From assembly GCF_000428845.1 (NCBI RefSeq), contig NZ_AUAS01000003.1:186001-250000 (forward strand): DNA of 64,000 nucleotides, written 5' to 3'. Shown in pieces: positions 27,410 to 35,654 of the stretch. The DNA is from Dyadobacter alkalitolerans DSM 23607 (lineage in GTDB: Bacteria; Bacteroidota; Bacteroidia; Cytophagales; Spirosomataceae). The position numbers and the translations under genes were made by a program. The notes under the pieces are model-generated. The model searched no databases. It worked only from the letters and a program-made list of their open reading frames with translations, and had not been told where the DNA came from. Every line of letters begins with the position of its first letter. Position 1 is the first letter of the stretch.

Positions 27410-28894
27410 ATGTATTTCCTGGGATTCGATTTAGGCAGTTCGTCCGTAAAAGCATGTTTGATCCACGCAGACTCGGGAGCAGTGGCTGCCGCTGCATTTT
27501 ATCCTGAACGGGAAATGACGATCGCCGCACCCAAGCCGGGCTTTGCGGAGCAGCAGCCCGAAATGTGGTGGCAGAATGCCTGTCTCGCCTCAAAGGCAGT
27601 AATCCAGAAAGCCGGCATTTCGCCGGACGAGGTTGGCGCGATCGGGATCTCATATCAAATGCATGGTTTGGTGGTTGTAGATAAGGACATGAATGTGTTG
27701 CGTCCATCCATCATCTGGTGCGACAGCCGCGCCGTTGAAGTTGGAAACAAGGCAATGGAAGCATTAGGCGAGGAATATGTGCTTCCGCACCTGCTTAATT
27801 CTCCTGGTAATTTCACGGCATCTAAATTGGGTTGGGTTAAGGAAAACGAACCTGATGTTTATGCAAAGGTTTATAAATTCATGCTTCCTGGCGATTACCT
27901 GGCGGCGCGTATGACCGGCGACATTGTTACCACGCCATCGGGCTTATCCGAAGGCATTTTCTGGGATTTTGTTAATGACCGGCCGGCAGACTTCCTTTTC
28001 GATTACTTCGGTTTCAATCACGAGATTATGCCGGAGGTTTTACCCACATTCTCGGAACAAGGAAAAGTTACAGCATCCGCAGCCGAGGCATTGGGACTTC
28101 GCGCTGGCATTCCTGTCACCTATCGCGCTGGCGACCAGCCTAACAATGCATTCTCGCTGAATGTCCTCGAACCGGGCGAAGTTGCGGCAACTGCAGGCAC
28201 TTCCGGCGTGGTTTACGGCGTGAGCGATCAGGTGAAATTTGACGCGAAATCACGAGTTAACACATTCTTGCATGTAAACCCAATATCAAAAGCATCCCGT
28301 TATGGCGTATTGCTTTGCGTGAACGGCACCGGAAGTCTGAACGGCTGGCTGCGCAATTCGTTGTTTCAAGGCAATGTTTCCTATCCCGAAATGAATGCAC
28401 TTGCTTCACAGGCCCCTGTCGGCGCTGATGGACTGTTCTGTCTTCCTTTCGGAAATGGTGCAGAACGGATGCTCGAAAACCAGGATCCCGGAAGTACATT
28501 CAAGGGCTTACAATTCAGTCGACACGGTCTGAACCATTACACCCGCGCTGCGCAGGAAGGCATTGTTTTCGCCTTGTATTACGGCATGGAAATCATGGAA
28601 ACCGTTGGCGTTTCCCTGAAAAATATCCGTGCAGGTGAGGCAAACATGTTCCTAAGCCCTGTTTTTCGCGAAACATTTGCCAATGTATCCGGGGCAACGG
28701 TGGAACTCTACAACACAGATGGCGCGCAGGGCGCTGCCCGTGCAGCAGGATTCGGACTCGGTTATTACAAAAACCGGTCTGAGGCATTTGTAGGCCTGTC
28801 TGCATTAAGCACCATCGAACCTGACCAAGCGCTGACAGAAGCCACCAAAGAAGCTTACGGCAACTGGAAAGCAGCTTTGGAAAACAGCCTGTAA
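27410..28894 (+). CDS. xylB: Xylulokinase
   Basis: A 494-aa FGGY-family kinase. The N-terminal ATP-binding motif is FLGFDLGSSSVKACLI, the substrate region is IGISYQMHGLVVVD with IIWCDSRA, the catalytic aspartate lies in YRAGDQPNNAFSLN and the second ATPase block is AATAGTSGVVYGV. The pattern SYQMHG is that of xylulokinases. It phosphorylates D-xylulose to xylulose-5-phosphate. The ATG at 27410 is used because an in-frame upstream ATG (27353) would add a hydrophobic extension not seen in the family. Neither xylose isomerase nor a sugar transporter is adjacent. A strong terminator follows. Confidence 0.93.
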   Translation: MYFLGFDLGSSSVKACLIHADSGAVAAAAFYPEREMTIAAPKPGFAEQQPEMWWQNACLASKAVIQKAGISPDEVGAIGISYQMHGLVVVDKDMNVLRPSIIWCDSRAVEVGNKAMEALGEEYVLPHLLNSPGNFTASKLGWVKENEPDVYAKVYKFMLPGDYLAARMTGDIVTTPSGLSEGIFWDFVNDRPADFLFDYFGFNHEIMPEVLPTFSEQGKVTASAAEALGLRAGIPVTYRAGDQPNNAFSLNVLEPGEVAATAGTSGVVYGVSDQVKFDAKSRVNTFLHVNPISKASRYGVLLCVNGTGSLNGWLRNSLFQGNVSYPEMNALASQAPVGADGLFCLPFGNGAERMLENQDPGSTFKGLQFSRHGLNHYTRAAQEGIVFALYYGMEIMETVGVSLKNIRAGEANMFLSPVFRETFANVSGATVELYNTDGAQGAARAAGFGLGYYKNRSEAFVGLSALSTIEPDQALTEATKEAYGNWKAALENSL

Positions 28895-28901
28895 CATTAT
28901 T

Positions 28902-28943
28902 CCTGGTCTTAATAACTTAATCGTTGTTAAGACCAGGCTTTTT
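28902..28943 (+). terminator. Intrinsic terminator after xylB
   Basis: A perfect 11-bp stem, CCTGGTCTTAA at 28902-28912 with TTAAGACCAGG at 28927-28937, has a 14-base loop and is followed by C and five T. It starts 7 bases after the stop. Confidence 0.9.
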
Positions 28944-28984
28944 CGCCCCGGCTCCTGCATAACCATTCGCAGCCAGCATTCATT

Positions 28985-29326
28985 TTAAGCATTTGCTTCT
29001 TGCGGCTCTTTCCTGACGATCTCCTCCACTTTAAAAGCCACAATTTCCACTGCCCGCACCGGTTGATTATCCTTATTAACGTATTGGCGATAACTTAGTT
29101 TCCCTTCCACAGACACCATTTTCCCTTTTTCAAGCATAGCTTCGCAACGTTGCGCCAGCGGTCCCCAGGCAATAACCGAATGCCACGAAGTCGATTTGAC
29201 CTCCTCTTTGTTCTTATTGATATAATTCTCATCTGTTGCCAGCGAAAAAATTACCGCTCTTCCGCCTTCAAATTCCTTCACATTAATTTCCCGCCCTACA
29301 TTTCCGATTAGCTTTACCGAATTCAT
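28985..29326 (-). CDS. ssb: Single-stranded DNA-binding protein, short form
   Basis: A 113-aa protein made almost only of the SSB OB-fold: NSVKLIGNVGREINVKEF, FSLATDENYINK, WHSVIAWGPLAQRCEAMLEKG and SVEGKLSYRQY. It ends in KEPQEANA and lacks both the Gly/Pro/Gln-rich linker and the acidic tip (DDDIPF-like) that recruits partner proteins in housekeeping SSB. It is therefore probably a second SSB, as seen in many Bacteroidota, with a role in DNA uptake, recombination or stress rather than replication; this is inference. It is divergent from the zinc-ribbon gene with 256 bases between. Confidence 0.92.
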   Translation of the reverse strand: MNSVKLIGNVGREINVKEFEGGRAVIFSLATDENYINKNKEEVKSTSWHSVIAWGPLAQRCEAMLEKGKMVSVEGKLSYRQYVNKDNQPVRAVEIVAFKVEEIVRKEPQEANA

Positions 29327-29457
29327 GATTTCTGTTTGTTTAAAATGAATACTTAACCTTACAAATCGATCGTGATCAATCGACCATGCAAATGTGCTGG
29401 ATCGGTGGGATACGATTCGGTTATTAACTATTTACAGTCAGATACAAGCATTTGCAG

Positions 29458-29508
29458 CCGTTTGCAAACGGGTAAATCCGTTAGTTTATCGCTGAAAAAG
29501 TAATTTTG
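29458..29508 (+). promoter_or_regulatory. Promoter and palindrome for the zinc-ribbon gene
   Basis: TAATTTTG at 29501-29508 fits the Bacteroidota -7 box, with TTAG at 29481 at about the right distance for a -33 element. Upstream, CCGTTTGCAAACGG (29458-29471) is a perfect 14-base palindrome and a possible operator. The remainder of the 256-base ssb/zinc-ribbon gap shows no ORF. Confidence 0.45.
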
Positions 29509-29582
29509 CTATATTGCACTAAGAGATCACATATGCACACTTACCGGATTCCGTAAAGCGGATCTGAATAAACGTTGACAAA

Positions 29583-29939
29583 ATGAAGAATTGCCTGGAA
29601 TGCGGGAAACCACTGATGGGGAGGGTAGATAAAAAATTCTGCTCGGATATGTGCCGGAACAGCTACAATAACCGGTTAAATTCAGATTCTTATAACATCG
29701 TCAGAACCATGAATAACCAGCTCCGGAAAAATCGCCGGATACTGGAAGAAATCTGCCCTGAAGACAAAATCAAAACAACAAAAAGCTTGCTGATAGGTAA
29801 AGGATTTGACTTTAATCTCATCACCAGCATTCGCCCTACGCTCAAAGGGAACATTTACCATTTCGTGTATGATTATGGTTATCTCGAACTGGAAAACGAT
29901 ATTTATCTGATCGTAAAAGATAAACGTTTGGATAAATAG
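29583..29939 (+). CDS. Small zinc-ribbon protein of unknown function
   Basis: A 118-aa protein. The N-terminal Cys pairs CLECGKPL (residues 4-7) and FCSDMCRNSYNNRLN (Cys at about 19 and 23) form a short zinc-binding module like DUF2116 zinc ribbons. The rest (about 40-118) is basic and helical at first, then predicted strand (HFVYDYGYLELENDIYLIV). Proteins of this build are common and conserved in Cytophagales and Flavobacteriia as hypothetical proteins. A nucleic-acid-binding or regulatory role is a guess. The gene has its own promoter with a palindrome upstream. Confidence 0.8.
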   Translation: MKNCLECGKPLMGRVDKKFCSDMCRNSYNNRLNSDSYNIVRTMNNQLRKNRRILEEICPEDKIKTTKSLLIGKGFDFNLITSIRPTLKGNIYHFVYDYGYLELENDIYLIVKDKRLDK

Positions 29940-29940
29940 A

Positions 29941-29948
29941 TATTTTTG
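29941..29948 (+). promoter_or_regulatory. -7 box TATTTTTG for the aldo/keto reductase gene
   Basis: A perfect TAnnTTTG match begins directly after the stop of the zinc-ribbon gene and 25 bases before the reductase ATG at 29973. It implies a very short leader and separate transcription of the reductase. Confidence 0.45.
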
Positions 29949-29972
29949 CACCAGCATTCAAACATCCGCCTT

Positions 29973-30848
29973 ATGAAAAAAGTTAGTTTAAGCGACTCTG
30001 GCCCCAAAGTTTCCGAAGCAATTTACGGCTTCTGGAGGTGGACAGACGAAGGTGCCCAAACCACGTCTCAAATTGAAAAAACTGTCAATCTCTGTCTGGA
30101 ACTGGGTATCAATACTTTTGATCATGCCGATGTTTATGGAGATACTGCAATTGAAGAGCATTTCGGGAAAGTTGTTCAGAATAAATCCTTTAAAAGAGAC
30201 GATATCGTCTTGTTTGGTAAATGCGGGATCAGAAAATCCGCTGATAAAAACCTGACTTATTACGACACATCCTGCGACCACATAGTCAACAGCATTAACG
30301 GATCACTGAAACGCCTCAAAACGGATTATCTCGACATTTTTTTACTGCATCAAAGTGATTTTCTGGCCGATCCGGAAGAAACAGCAACTGCGCTTGCAGA
30401 AATTGTAAAGTCAGGAAAAACGAAACATATCGGCGTTGCCAACTTTACTGTTTTCCAGCACCAATTACTGGCTTCCTATCTTAGAATCCCGATCGTTACC
30501 AATCACATCGAGTTGAATTTGATGAACACGACGGCTATTGAAGATGGTCGTATCGATTTTATCAAACAAAATTTCAGTAAGCCGCTCGCATGGGCACCGC
30601 TCGCGGGTGGGAAAATTCTGAACGGAACAGAAGAAAAAGCTGTGCGCCTTAGAGCCAAACTTGATGAAATCGGTAAAAAATACGATGCAAATATCGAGCA
30701 AACTGCCGTTGCCTGGCTGATGAGACTGGGAACTCTGCCGATTATCGGCTCACTTTCTGAAACACGGATCAGAAACGGCGCAAGCGCATCGGATATAAAA
30801 CTGAGCCACGAAGACTGGTACGAAATTTACCATGTTGTAAGCAAATAA
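29973..30848 (+). CDS. Aldo/keto reductase
   Basis: A 291-aa AKR of the YdhF/COG4989-like type. The catalytic tyrosine and aspartate are in NTFDHADVYGD, the lysine in FGKCGIRKS, and LKRLKTDYLDIFLLHQSD and the C-terminal PIIGSLSETRI nucleotide-binding segment are typical. It reduces aldehydes or ketones with NAD(P)H in the cytoplasm; the substrate is unknown. The start at 29973 is taken because an upstream TTG start would place the -7 box inside the coding sequence. A 31-base gap separates it from the GH3-family gene. Confidence 0.9.
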   Translation: MKKVSLSDSGPKVSEAIYGFWRWTDEGAQTTSQIEKTVNLCLELGINTFDHADVYGDTAIEEHFGKVVQNKSFKRDDIVLFGKCGIRKSADKNLTYYDTSCDHIVNSINGSLKRLKTDYLDIFLLHQSDFLADPEETATALAEIVKSGKTKHIGVANFTVFQHQLLASYLRIPIVTNHIELNLMNTTAIEDGRIDFIKQNFSKPLAWAPLAGGKILNGTEEKAVRLRAKLDEIGKKYDANIEQTAVAWLMRLGTLPIIGSLSETRIRNGASASDIKLSHEDWYEIYHVVSK

Positions 30849-30879
30849 TGATTTTGGTCAATTAAAAGCACAACGAAGC

Positions 30880-32400
30880 ATGGCGGTAATCGGAGAACTG
30901 ATAAAAAAGGCAATTGATTTTACAGGAATGATTACCAGTGATCCTGATCCTGTCAAAGCTCAGGAAAAAGTTTTACGAAACTTGCTTGAAACTGCGAGAT
31001 TGACCGCTTTTGGTAAAGCTTATGACTTTTCGGAGCTTCTGCAAGCTGACGATATTGTTGCTGCGTTTCAGGACAAAGTGCCCGTTCACGATTATGACAA
31101 AATGTTCGGTGAATGGTGGCACTATTTGCTTGAAGGCCACCAGAATGTGACCTGGCCCGGCGGACAGCAGTATTTTGCGCTCAGCAGCGGGACCACAAGT
31201 GCCAGCAAATACATTCCTGTTACTGACGATATGTTAACCGCGATCAGGAAAGCAGGCATTTCAGAAATTACGAACATTCATGCATTCAATTTGCCCGGTG
31301 ATTTTTTTACCAAACAAATTTTAATGCTGGGCAGCAGCACTTCCCTAATCCAGAAAGACGACCACCAGGAAGGTGAGATCAGCGGGATCAGTGCCAGTAA
31401 CCTGCCGACCTGGTTTGGCGGATTTTACAAGCCGGGGAGAGAAATTGCAGATATTACCGATTGGGACGAGCGCGTGAAAAGAATTGCAGAAGAAGCCCCA
31501 AAATGGGATATCGGATGCATTTCTGGAATTCCGGCCTGGGTTGAATTAATGTTGAAAGAAATTATCAGCCATAATAAGTTGAACAACATTCACGAAATAT
31601 GGCCGAATCTGATGGTTTATACAACCGGTGGAGTGGCATTTGAGCCTTATCGAAAGAGCCTTGAACAACTATTTGCTCATCCGCTTGTTTACATTGACAC
31701 CTATCTGGCTTCCGAAGGGTTTATCGCTATTCAAAAACGCCCGGATACAAGTTCTATGGCACTTTTTCCAGACAATGGCATCTTTTATGAATTTGTGCCC
31801 TTCAATGGAGATCATGTGGATGAAAACGGTTTGGTGAAACCCGGAGCGCCTGTTTTGTCTCTGGCAAAGGCGGAGGAAAATGTTGAATATGTATTGTTAT
31901 TATCCACAGTATCTGGCGCATGGCGCTATATGATCGGCGATACGGTACAAATTACAGACAAGGCGAAAGCCGAAATCAAAATTACCGGCCGCACCAAGCA
32001 TTTTCTGAATGTAGTAGGTTCGCAACTTTCAGTAAATCAAATGAATGATGCATTGAGGGTTCTTGAAAAGGAATATGATGTGGTGATCAAAGAATTTATC
32101 GTTGCAGCTGTACACAGGGGCGAGGATTATATTCACAAATGGTTTTTAAGTTGTGATAAATCGCCGGATCCGATTAAAGTTGCTGAATCACTGGATAAAA
32201 CGCTTCGGGAAAATAATAAGAACTATAATGTAGCGCGTGGACGAGCTTTGAAGGGGATCGAGACGGAACTGATCCCGGAAGAGATTTTCTATAAATGGAG
32301 CGAAGAGACTAAAAAACTCGGTGGGCAGGTAAAAATCCCACGCGTGATGAAGGAAGAAGATTTTCTTGAATTTGAATCCTTTGTCAGGAATTACTCGTGA
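30880..32400 (+). CDS. GH3-family acyl-adenylating protein
   Basis: A 506-aa protein of the plant-auxin-GH3-related family. The ATP/AMP-binding motifs are visible: FALSSGTTSASKYIPVTDDM (motif 1), LMVYTTGGVAFEPYR and YIDTYLASEGFIAIQ (motif 2 region), and GAWRYMIGDTVQITDK (motif 3). Plant GH3 enzymes conjugate amino acids to acyl acids through an acyl-AMP. The bacterial members, common in Bacteroidota, have no settled substrate. The stop overlaps the end of the convergent HExxH gene by 10 bases. Confidence 0.9.
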   Translation: MAVIGELIKKAIDFTGMITSDPDPVKAQEKVLRNLLETARLTAFGKAYDFSELLQADDIVAAFQDKVPVHDYDKMFGEWWHYLLEGHQNVTWPGGQQYFALSSGTTSASKYIPVTDDMLTAIRKAGISEITNIHAFNLPGDFFTKQILMLGSSTSLIQKDDHQEGEISGISASNLPTWFGGFYKPGREIADITDWDERVKRIAEEAPKWDIGCISGIPAWVELMLKEIISHNKLNNIHEIWPNLMVYTTGGVAFEPYRKSLEQLFAHPLVYIDTYLASEGFIAIQKRPDTSSMALFPDNGIFYEFVPFNGDHVDENGLVKPGAPVLSLAKAEENVEYVLLLSTVSGAWRYMIGDTVQITDKAKAEIKITGRTKHFLNVVGSQLSVNQMNDALRVLEKEYDVVIKEFIVAAVHRGEDYIHKWFLSCDKSPDPIKVAESLDKTLRENNKNYNVARGRALKGIETELIPEEIFYKWSEETKKLGGQVKIPRVMKEEDFLEFESFVRNYS

Positions 32401-32975
32401 TCTTCCTTTTTGTGAGCATTGAGCTGAACAGCTTCCAGCTTTCTGACTTGCTCCATAATGTCGTCCGGTGAAAGATATAGCCGGGCGATTTTGCTTTTAT
32501 ATTTCTCCGACAAACTCGCATGATTGAGTATAAAATGCTTTGTCTTAACGATATAGCTTCCTAGTCCATGATTCACTGCATAAGTGTCGGCAACTCTTTC
32601 CGCTTGCTGGATATATTTGGTTGAAAATAAATAACCAATCCCGAATCGCATCATTCCTATAACATCCCTGTTTTCATAATCCATCACATGACCTAGTTCA
32701 TGGCCTATCCAGCCAACCATAATGTCCGGCGGAATCTGGTGAATCGGAATCGCGGAAGTTGTTAACCGGAAAAGCGCGCTAATGTTGATGTTATAGCCCC
32801 GTTTTGTCCCGAACATCGTCCCAATTTTGGGTTGTGCCTGCATGACGGATCGCTTAATGTTGCGCTTGAACACAAAATCAATCCGCGTTTCCCGTAACTC
32901 CGGGTAAAAAGACAAAGCCTTTAGAACCTCATTCTCAATAACTTTCGGAATTGTCTTATTAATAGGAGCTTGCAT
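32391..32975 (-). CDS. HExxH metallopeptidase-like protein
   Basis: A 194-aa protein with a zincin motif, GWIGHELGHVMDYENRD (HELGH near residue 92), and a downstream acidic ligand candidate in QAERVADTYAVNHG. This spacing resembles M48-type or other gluzincin peptidases in a short form. No signal peptide is seen, although the hydrophobic stretch MMRFGIGYLF might associate with membrane. It is convergent with and overlaps the GH3 gene end by 10 bases, and lies 57 bases from the lipoprotein gene. The peptidase activity and target are unproven. Confidence 0.75.
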   Translation of the reverse strand: MQAPINKTIPKVIENEVLKALSFYPELRETRIDFVFKRNIKRSVMQAQPKIGTMFGTKRGYNINISALFRLTTSAIPIHQIPPDIMVGWIGHELGHVMDYENRDVIGMMRFGIGYLFSTKYIQQAERVADTYAVNHGLGSYIVKTKHFILNHASLSEKYKSKIARLYLSPDDIMEQVRKLEAVQLNAHKKEDHE

Positions 32976-33032
32976 GAGGAAGGAATAGCAATTTTTACTT
33001 CAATTCTTTAAAAAAGCATTCCTAACGCGGAA

Positions 33033-33614
33033 TCAATCCTTCAACTGTTTCGCGTCCAGCTTTCTGATAATGTCTTTTTTGTTGAACAACAGTCGCCATA
33101 CTGCGAATGGTGTTTCGTCTTTTGGGAGGCATGATTTGCAGATGATGCTTTCTACGGGAACGGGCACATTGTAGACCAGCAAGGTGTCGCTGAGTTGCTG
33201 CAGATTGTCGCTGGCGACGGATTTGCTTTTGGCGCTGTAAAGATATGCGTCCAGCAATTTTCGCTCTTTCGGTGCGAGGTCCGGATTTTTCAGATCCGTC
33301 ATATCCAGAAGTTCAACTTTAACACCATATTCCTTCTGCAATGCGGCAACCACCGGAATATCGGTCAACTTCTGGCAGATTTCTCCGGCTTTTTCCGGAT
33401 GTTTTTCCAATTCGTTGGCCAGTGCTTTTTCGGCGATTTTGGCGATTTTTTTACCCCAGGCATCAGCCGAGTAAATAAGTTGCGTGTTGGTTACGCGTTT
33501 TATTTTTGACGCATTTATTTCGTTAGACAGCTCCTTCGTATTCTCAACGCGGTTTCCCGTATCGCAGCCCGTCATAAACACCATCAGCGCCACAACAACC
33601 AGTATTTTTTTCAT
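33033..33614 (-). CDS. Lipoprotein with DUF3365-like features
   Basis: A 193-aa exported lipoprotein: signal peptide followed by lipobox MTGC near residue 17, then a helical Lys/Glu-rich domain. The middle resembles DUF3365/Tll0287-type sensor domains (LADEL-like helix, SDTLLVYNVPVPVES), and the end has ICKSCLPKDETPFAVWRLLF. The CxxC lacks the following His of a haem c motif. Members of that family can bind haem or act as ligand sensors, but this is only a faint resemblance. The start MKK at 33614 is preferred over one three codons upstream. Confidence 0.6.
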   Translation of the reverse strand: MKKILVVVALMVFMTGCDTGNRVENTKELSNEINASKIKRVTNTQLIYSADAWGKKIAKIAEKALANELEKHPEKAGEICQKLTDIPVVAALQKEYGVKVELLDMTDLKNPDLAPKERKLLDAYLYSAKSKSVASDNLQQLSDTLLVYNVPVPVESIICKSCLPKDETPFAVWRLLFNKKDIIRKLDAKQLKD

Positions 33615-33707
33615 TTCATGCACATTATAAATGGGTAACAGTATTCCAAAGCATCTAATTCACAAGCCCGCCGATATCTCAGAAAACCTTCATTTATCTA
33701 AAATGCG

Positions 33708-33715
33708 TATCTTTG
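33708..33715 (+). promoter_or_regulatory. -7 box TATCTTTG for prfA
   Basis: A perfect TAnnTTTG match 38 bases upstream of the prfA start. No TTG at the -33 position is clear. Confidence 0.45.
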
Positions 33716-33752
33716 TGCCCCGAATGCGTGGTGCCAAAGATATTCAATAAAG

Positions 33753-34826
33753 ATGATCGATAAATTAGAAGCCATAAAAGAACGTTTCGAAGAAGTTTCG
33801 CAACAAATTATACAACCGGAAATCGTTTCGGACTCTGCCCGTTATTCCAAAATAAGCAAAGAATATAAGGATCTGGGAAAGATCGTGGAGCAGTACGCAC
33901 TTTATTTGAAATTGCAAAAAGATATAGCCGGAACCAAAGAACTCATCGCAACTGAAAAGGATGAGGAGCTGCGGGAAATGGCAAAAGAAGAGTTAGACGA
34001 CCTGGCACCCAAACTCGAACAGCTCGAACAAGCGATCAAAGAGCTCCTTATCCCCAAAGACCCCAATGATAGCCGCAACATTATCCTCGAAGTCCGTGGC
34101 GGAACCGGTGGTGATGAAGCTGCGATTTTTGCTGGCGATATGTTCAGAATGTATCAGCGGTTTTTTGAAAAAATGGGCTGGCGTTCTTCAATCATGGATT
34201 TTACCGAAGGCACCAACGGCGGATATAAAGAGATTATCTGTAAAGTTGAAGGTGAGGACGTTTACGGGAAAATGAAATTTGAATCTGGCGTACACCGTGT
34301 TCAGCGCGTTCCGCAAACGGAATCGCAGGGACGGATTCATACTTCGGCCGCCTCTGTGGCTGTATTGCCAGAAGCTGAGGAAGTGGATGTTCAGATTAAT
34401 ATGAATGATGTCCGTGTGGATACATTTCAATCTTCAGGTGCTGGTGGACAGTCGGTTAACACCACTTATTCCGCGGTTCGTCTGACACACATTCCTTCCG
34501 GATTGGTGGTAAGCTGCCAGGATGAGCGTTCACAGTTGAAAAATAAGGACCGCGCATTGAGTGTTTTGCGTTCGAGGCTTTACGAGATCAAACTAAAAGA
34601 GCATAACGACGCCATCAGCTCGCAAAGAAAATCAATGGTAGGAAGCGGCGACCGCTCTGATAAGATCCGCACTTACAATTACCCGCAAAGCCGCATTACC
34701 GATCACCGCATTGGCTACACAGTTTACAATCTTCCCGCAGTTATGGAAGGTGACATCGGAGAATTCATCGAAAGACTACGCATCGCAGAAAACGCAGAGC
34801 GCATGCAGGAGGGAGAGACAGTTTAG
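33753..34826 (+). CDS. prfA: Peptide chain release factor 1
   Basis: A 357-aa class I release factor. The catalytic GGQ is at residues 231-233 in SSGAGGQSVN, which triggers peptidyl-tRNA hydrolysis. The stop-codon-reading tripeptide region follows the RF1 pattern (VHRVQRVPQTESQGRIHTS), and the C-terminal NYPQSRITDHRI block is typical. It terminates translation at UAA and UAG. Length matches RF1 (E. coli 360). No separate prmC methyltransferase gene is adjacent. The gene is followed by a repeat-rich intergenic region. Confidence 0.97.
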   Translation: MIDKLEAIKERFEEVSQQIIQPEIVSDSARYSKISKEYKDLGKIVEQYALYLKLQKDIAGTKELIATEKDEELREMAKEELDDLAPKLEQLEQAIKELLIPKDPNDSRNIILEVRGGTGGDEAAIFAGDMFRMYQRFFEKMGWRSSIMDFTEGTNGGYKEIICKVEGEDVYGKMKFESGVHRVQRVPQTESQGRIHTSAASVAVLPEAEEVDVQINMNDVRVDTFQSSGAGGQSVNTTYSAVRLTHIPSGLVVSCQDERSQLKNKDRALSVLRSRLYEIKLKEHNDAISSQRKSMVGSGDRSDKIRTYNYPQSRITDHRIGYTVYNLPAVMEGDIGEFIERLRIAENAERMQEGETV

Positions 34827-34850
34827 CTTAATGCGGCCCCCAAGAGTCAC

Positions 34851-35013
34851 CATTTAAAATCCCAGAGGGATAACATATGGGTAGAAAATAGGATCGCCAC
34901 CCATTTAAAATCCCGGAGGGATGCAACAACTTACATGTAGTTACATCCCTCCGGGATTTTAAATTGCGGTTATAATGAATTTCTACCAATATGGCATCGC
35001 TCCGCGATTTTGG
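34851..35013. repeat. Nested inverted-repeat element of AAATCCC(G/A)GAGGGAT units
   Basis: Four repeat units fill the gap after prfA. Two lie forward (A 34856-34889; B 34903-34922) and two inverted (C 34945-34964; D 34978-35011). B and C are perfect 20-base inverses around a 22-base loop. A and D match in 27 of 34 bases as inverses, giving a palindrome of about 160 bases. Each unit contains a mini-hairpin ATCCC-TCC-GGGAT; in unit D it is ATCGC-TCC-GCGAT, where both arms have changed together. The rest of the 205-base prfA/thioredoxin gap holds nothing else visible. Confidence 0.85.
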
Positions 35014-35031
35014 TCCTGCGGAAATAGAAAC

Positions 35032-35589
35032 CTACTTACCCGCGAACAACTCATTGTAAGTCTTCGATTTATAAGTATCGAAGGCTTCTTTTTTGTGGTA
35101 ATCTTCTCCTATGAATGTGATGACCTGGTGGAATTCTTTGGGTTTCATGTAGCCGGGTAAGGGCTGGATCATGTTGAATTTATCGTCCAGGAAAACGGTG
35201 GTGGGGTAACTCGGTTGGTTGTTGGTAAGAGCTAATGCAAGTTGATGTACACCGCGCCCGCCTTCGGAGAGGAATTCGAATTTTTTGTCTCCTAGTATGA
35301 TGGCCTTTTTCTGTTCTGCATCGAGCTTGACGGCGTAATATTTGCGGTTGACGTATTCGACAACTGCTTTATTTTTGAATGTTTCGCGGTCCATCACTTT
35401 GCACCATCCGCACCAATCAGTATATACATCGATCAAAACCTTGCGGGGCTCTTGCTGAATTTTAGCGTAGGCTTCTTCAATTGATAACCATTGAATGCCT
35501 TCCGCAGGCCTGTTCTTGTCGGATCTGAAACCCGAGGCCACTGTCAGGATGGCCAAAAACAGAAAAAGTGATGCAGCTGATCTTTTCAT
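35032..35589 (-). CDS. Exported thioredoxin-fold protein
   Basis: A 185-aa protein with a signal peptide (MKRSAASLFLFLAILTVASG) and a thioredoxin domain: the redox motif is DWCGWCKVMD and the cis-proline region is PSYPTTVFLDD. It resembles thioredoxin-like or DUF255-type periplasmic proteins that reduce or shuffle disulphides in exported proteins. The start at 35589 is preferred over an ATG 12 codons upstream because it makes a clean signal peptide. It is followed on the minus strand by nothing closely coupled; the EamA gene is 65 bases upstream. Confidence 0.9.
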   Translation of the reverse strand: MKRSAASLFLFLAILTVASGFRSDKNRPAEGIQWLSIEEAYAKIQQEPRKVLIDVYTDWCGWCKVMDRETFKNKAVVEYVNRKYYAVKLDAEQKKAIILGDKKFEFLSEGGRGVHQLALALTNNQPSYPTTVFLDDKFNMIQPLPGYMKPKEFHQVITFIGEDYHKKEAFDTYKSKTYNELFAGK

Positions 35590-35654
35590 AACTTCATTTG
35601 ATTTCAATGAATTAACAAATTTCACCGTGGAATAATTGTGCTTAATGGCTGACT

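Noticed and set aside
34975-35160. A 61-codon frame after prfA
   Set aside because: It runs through the inverted-repeat element and into the antisense of the thioredoxin gene, with no motif.
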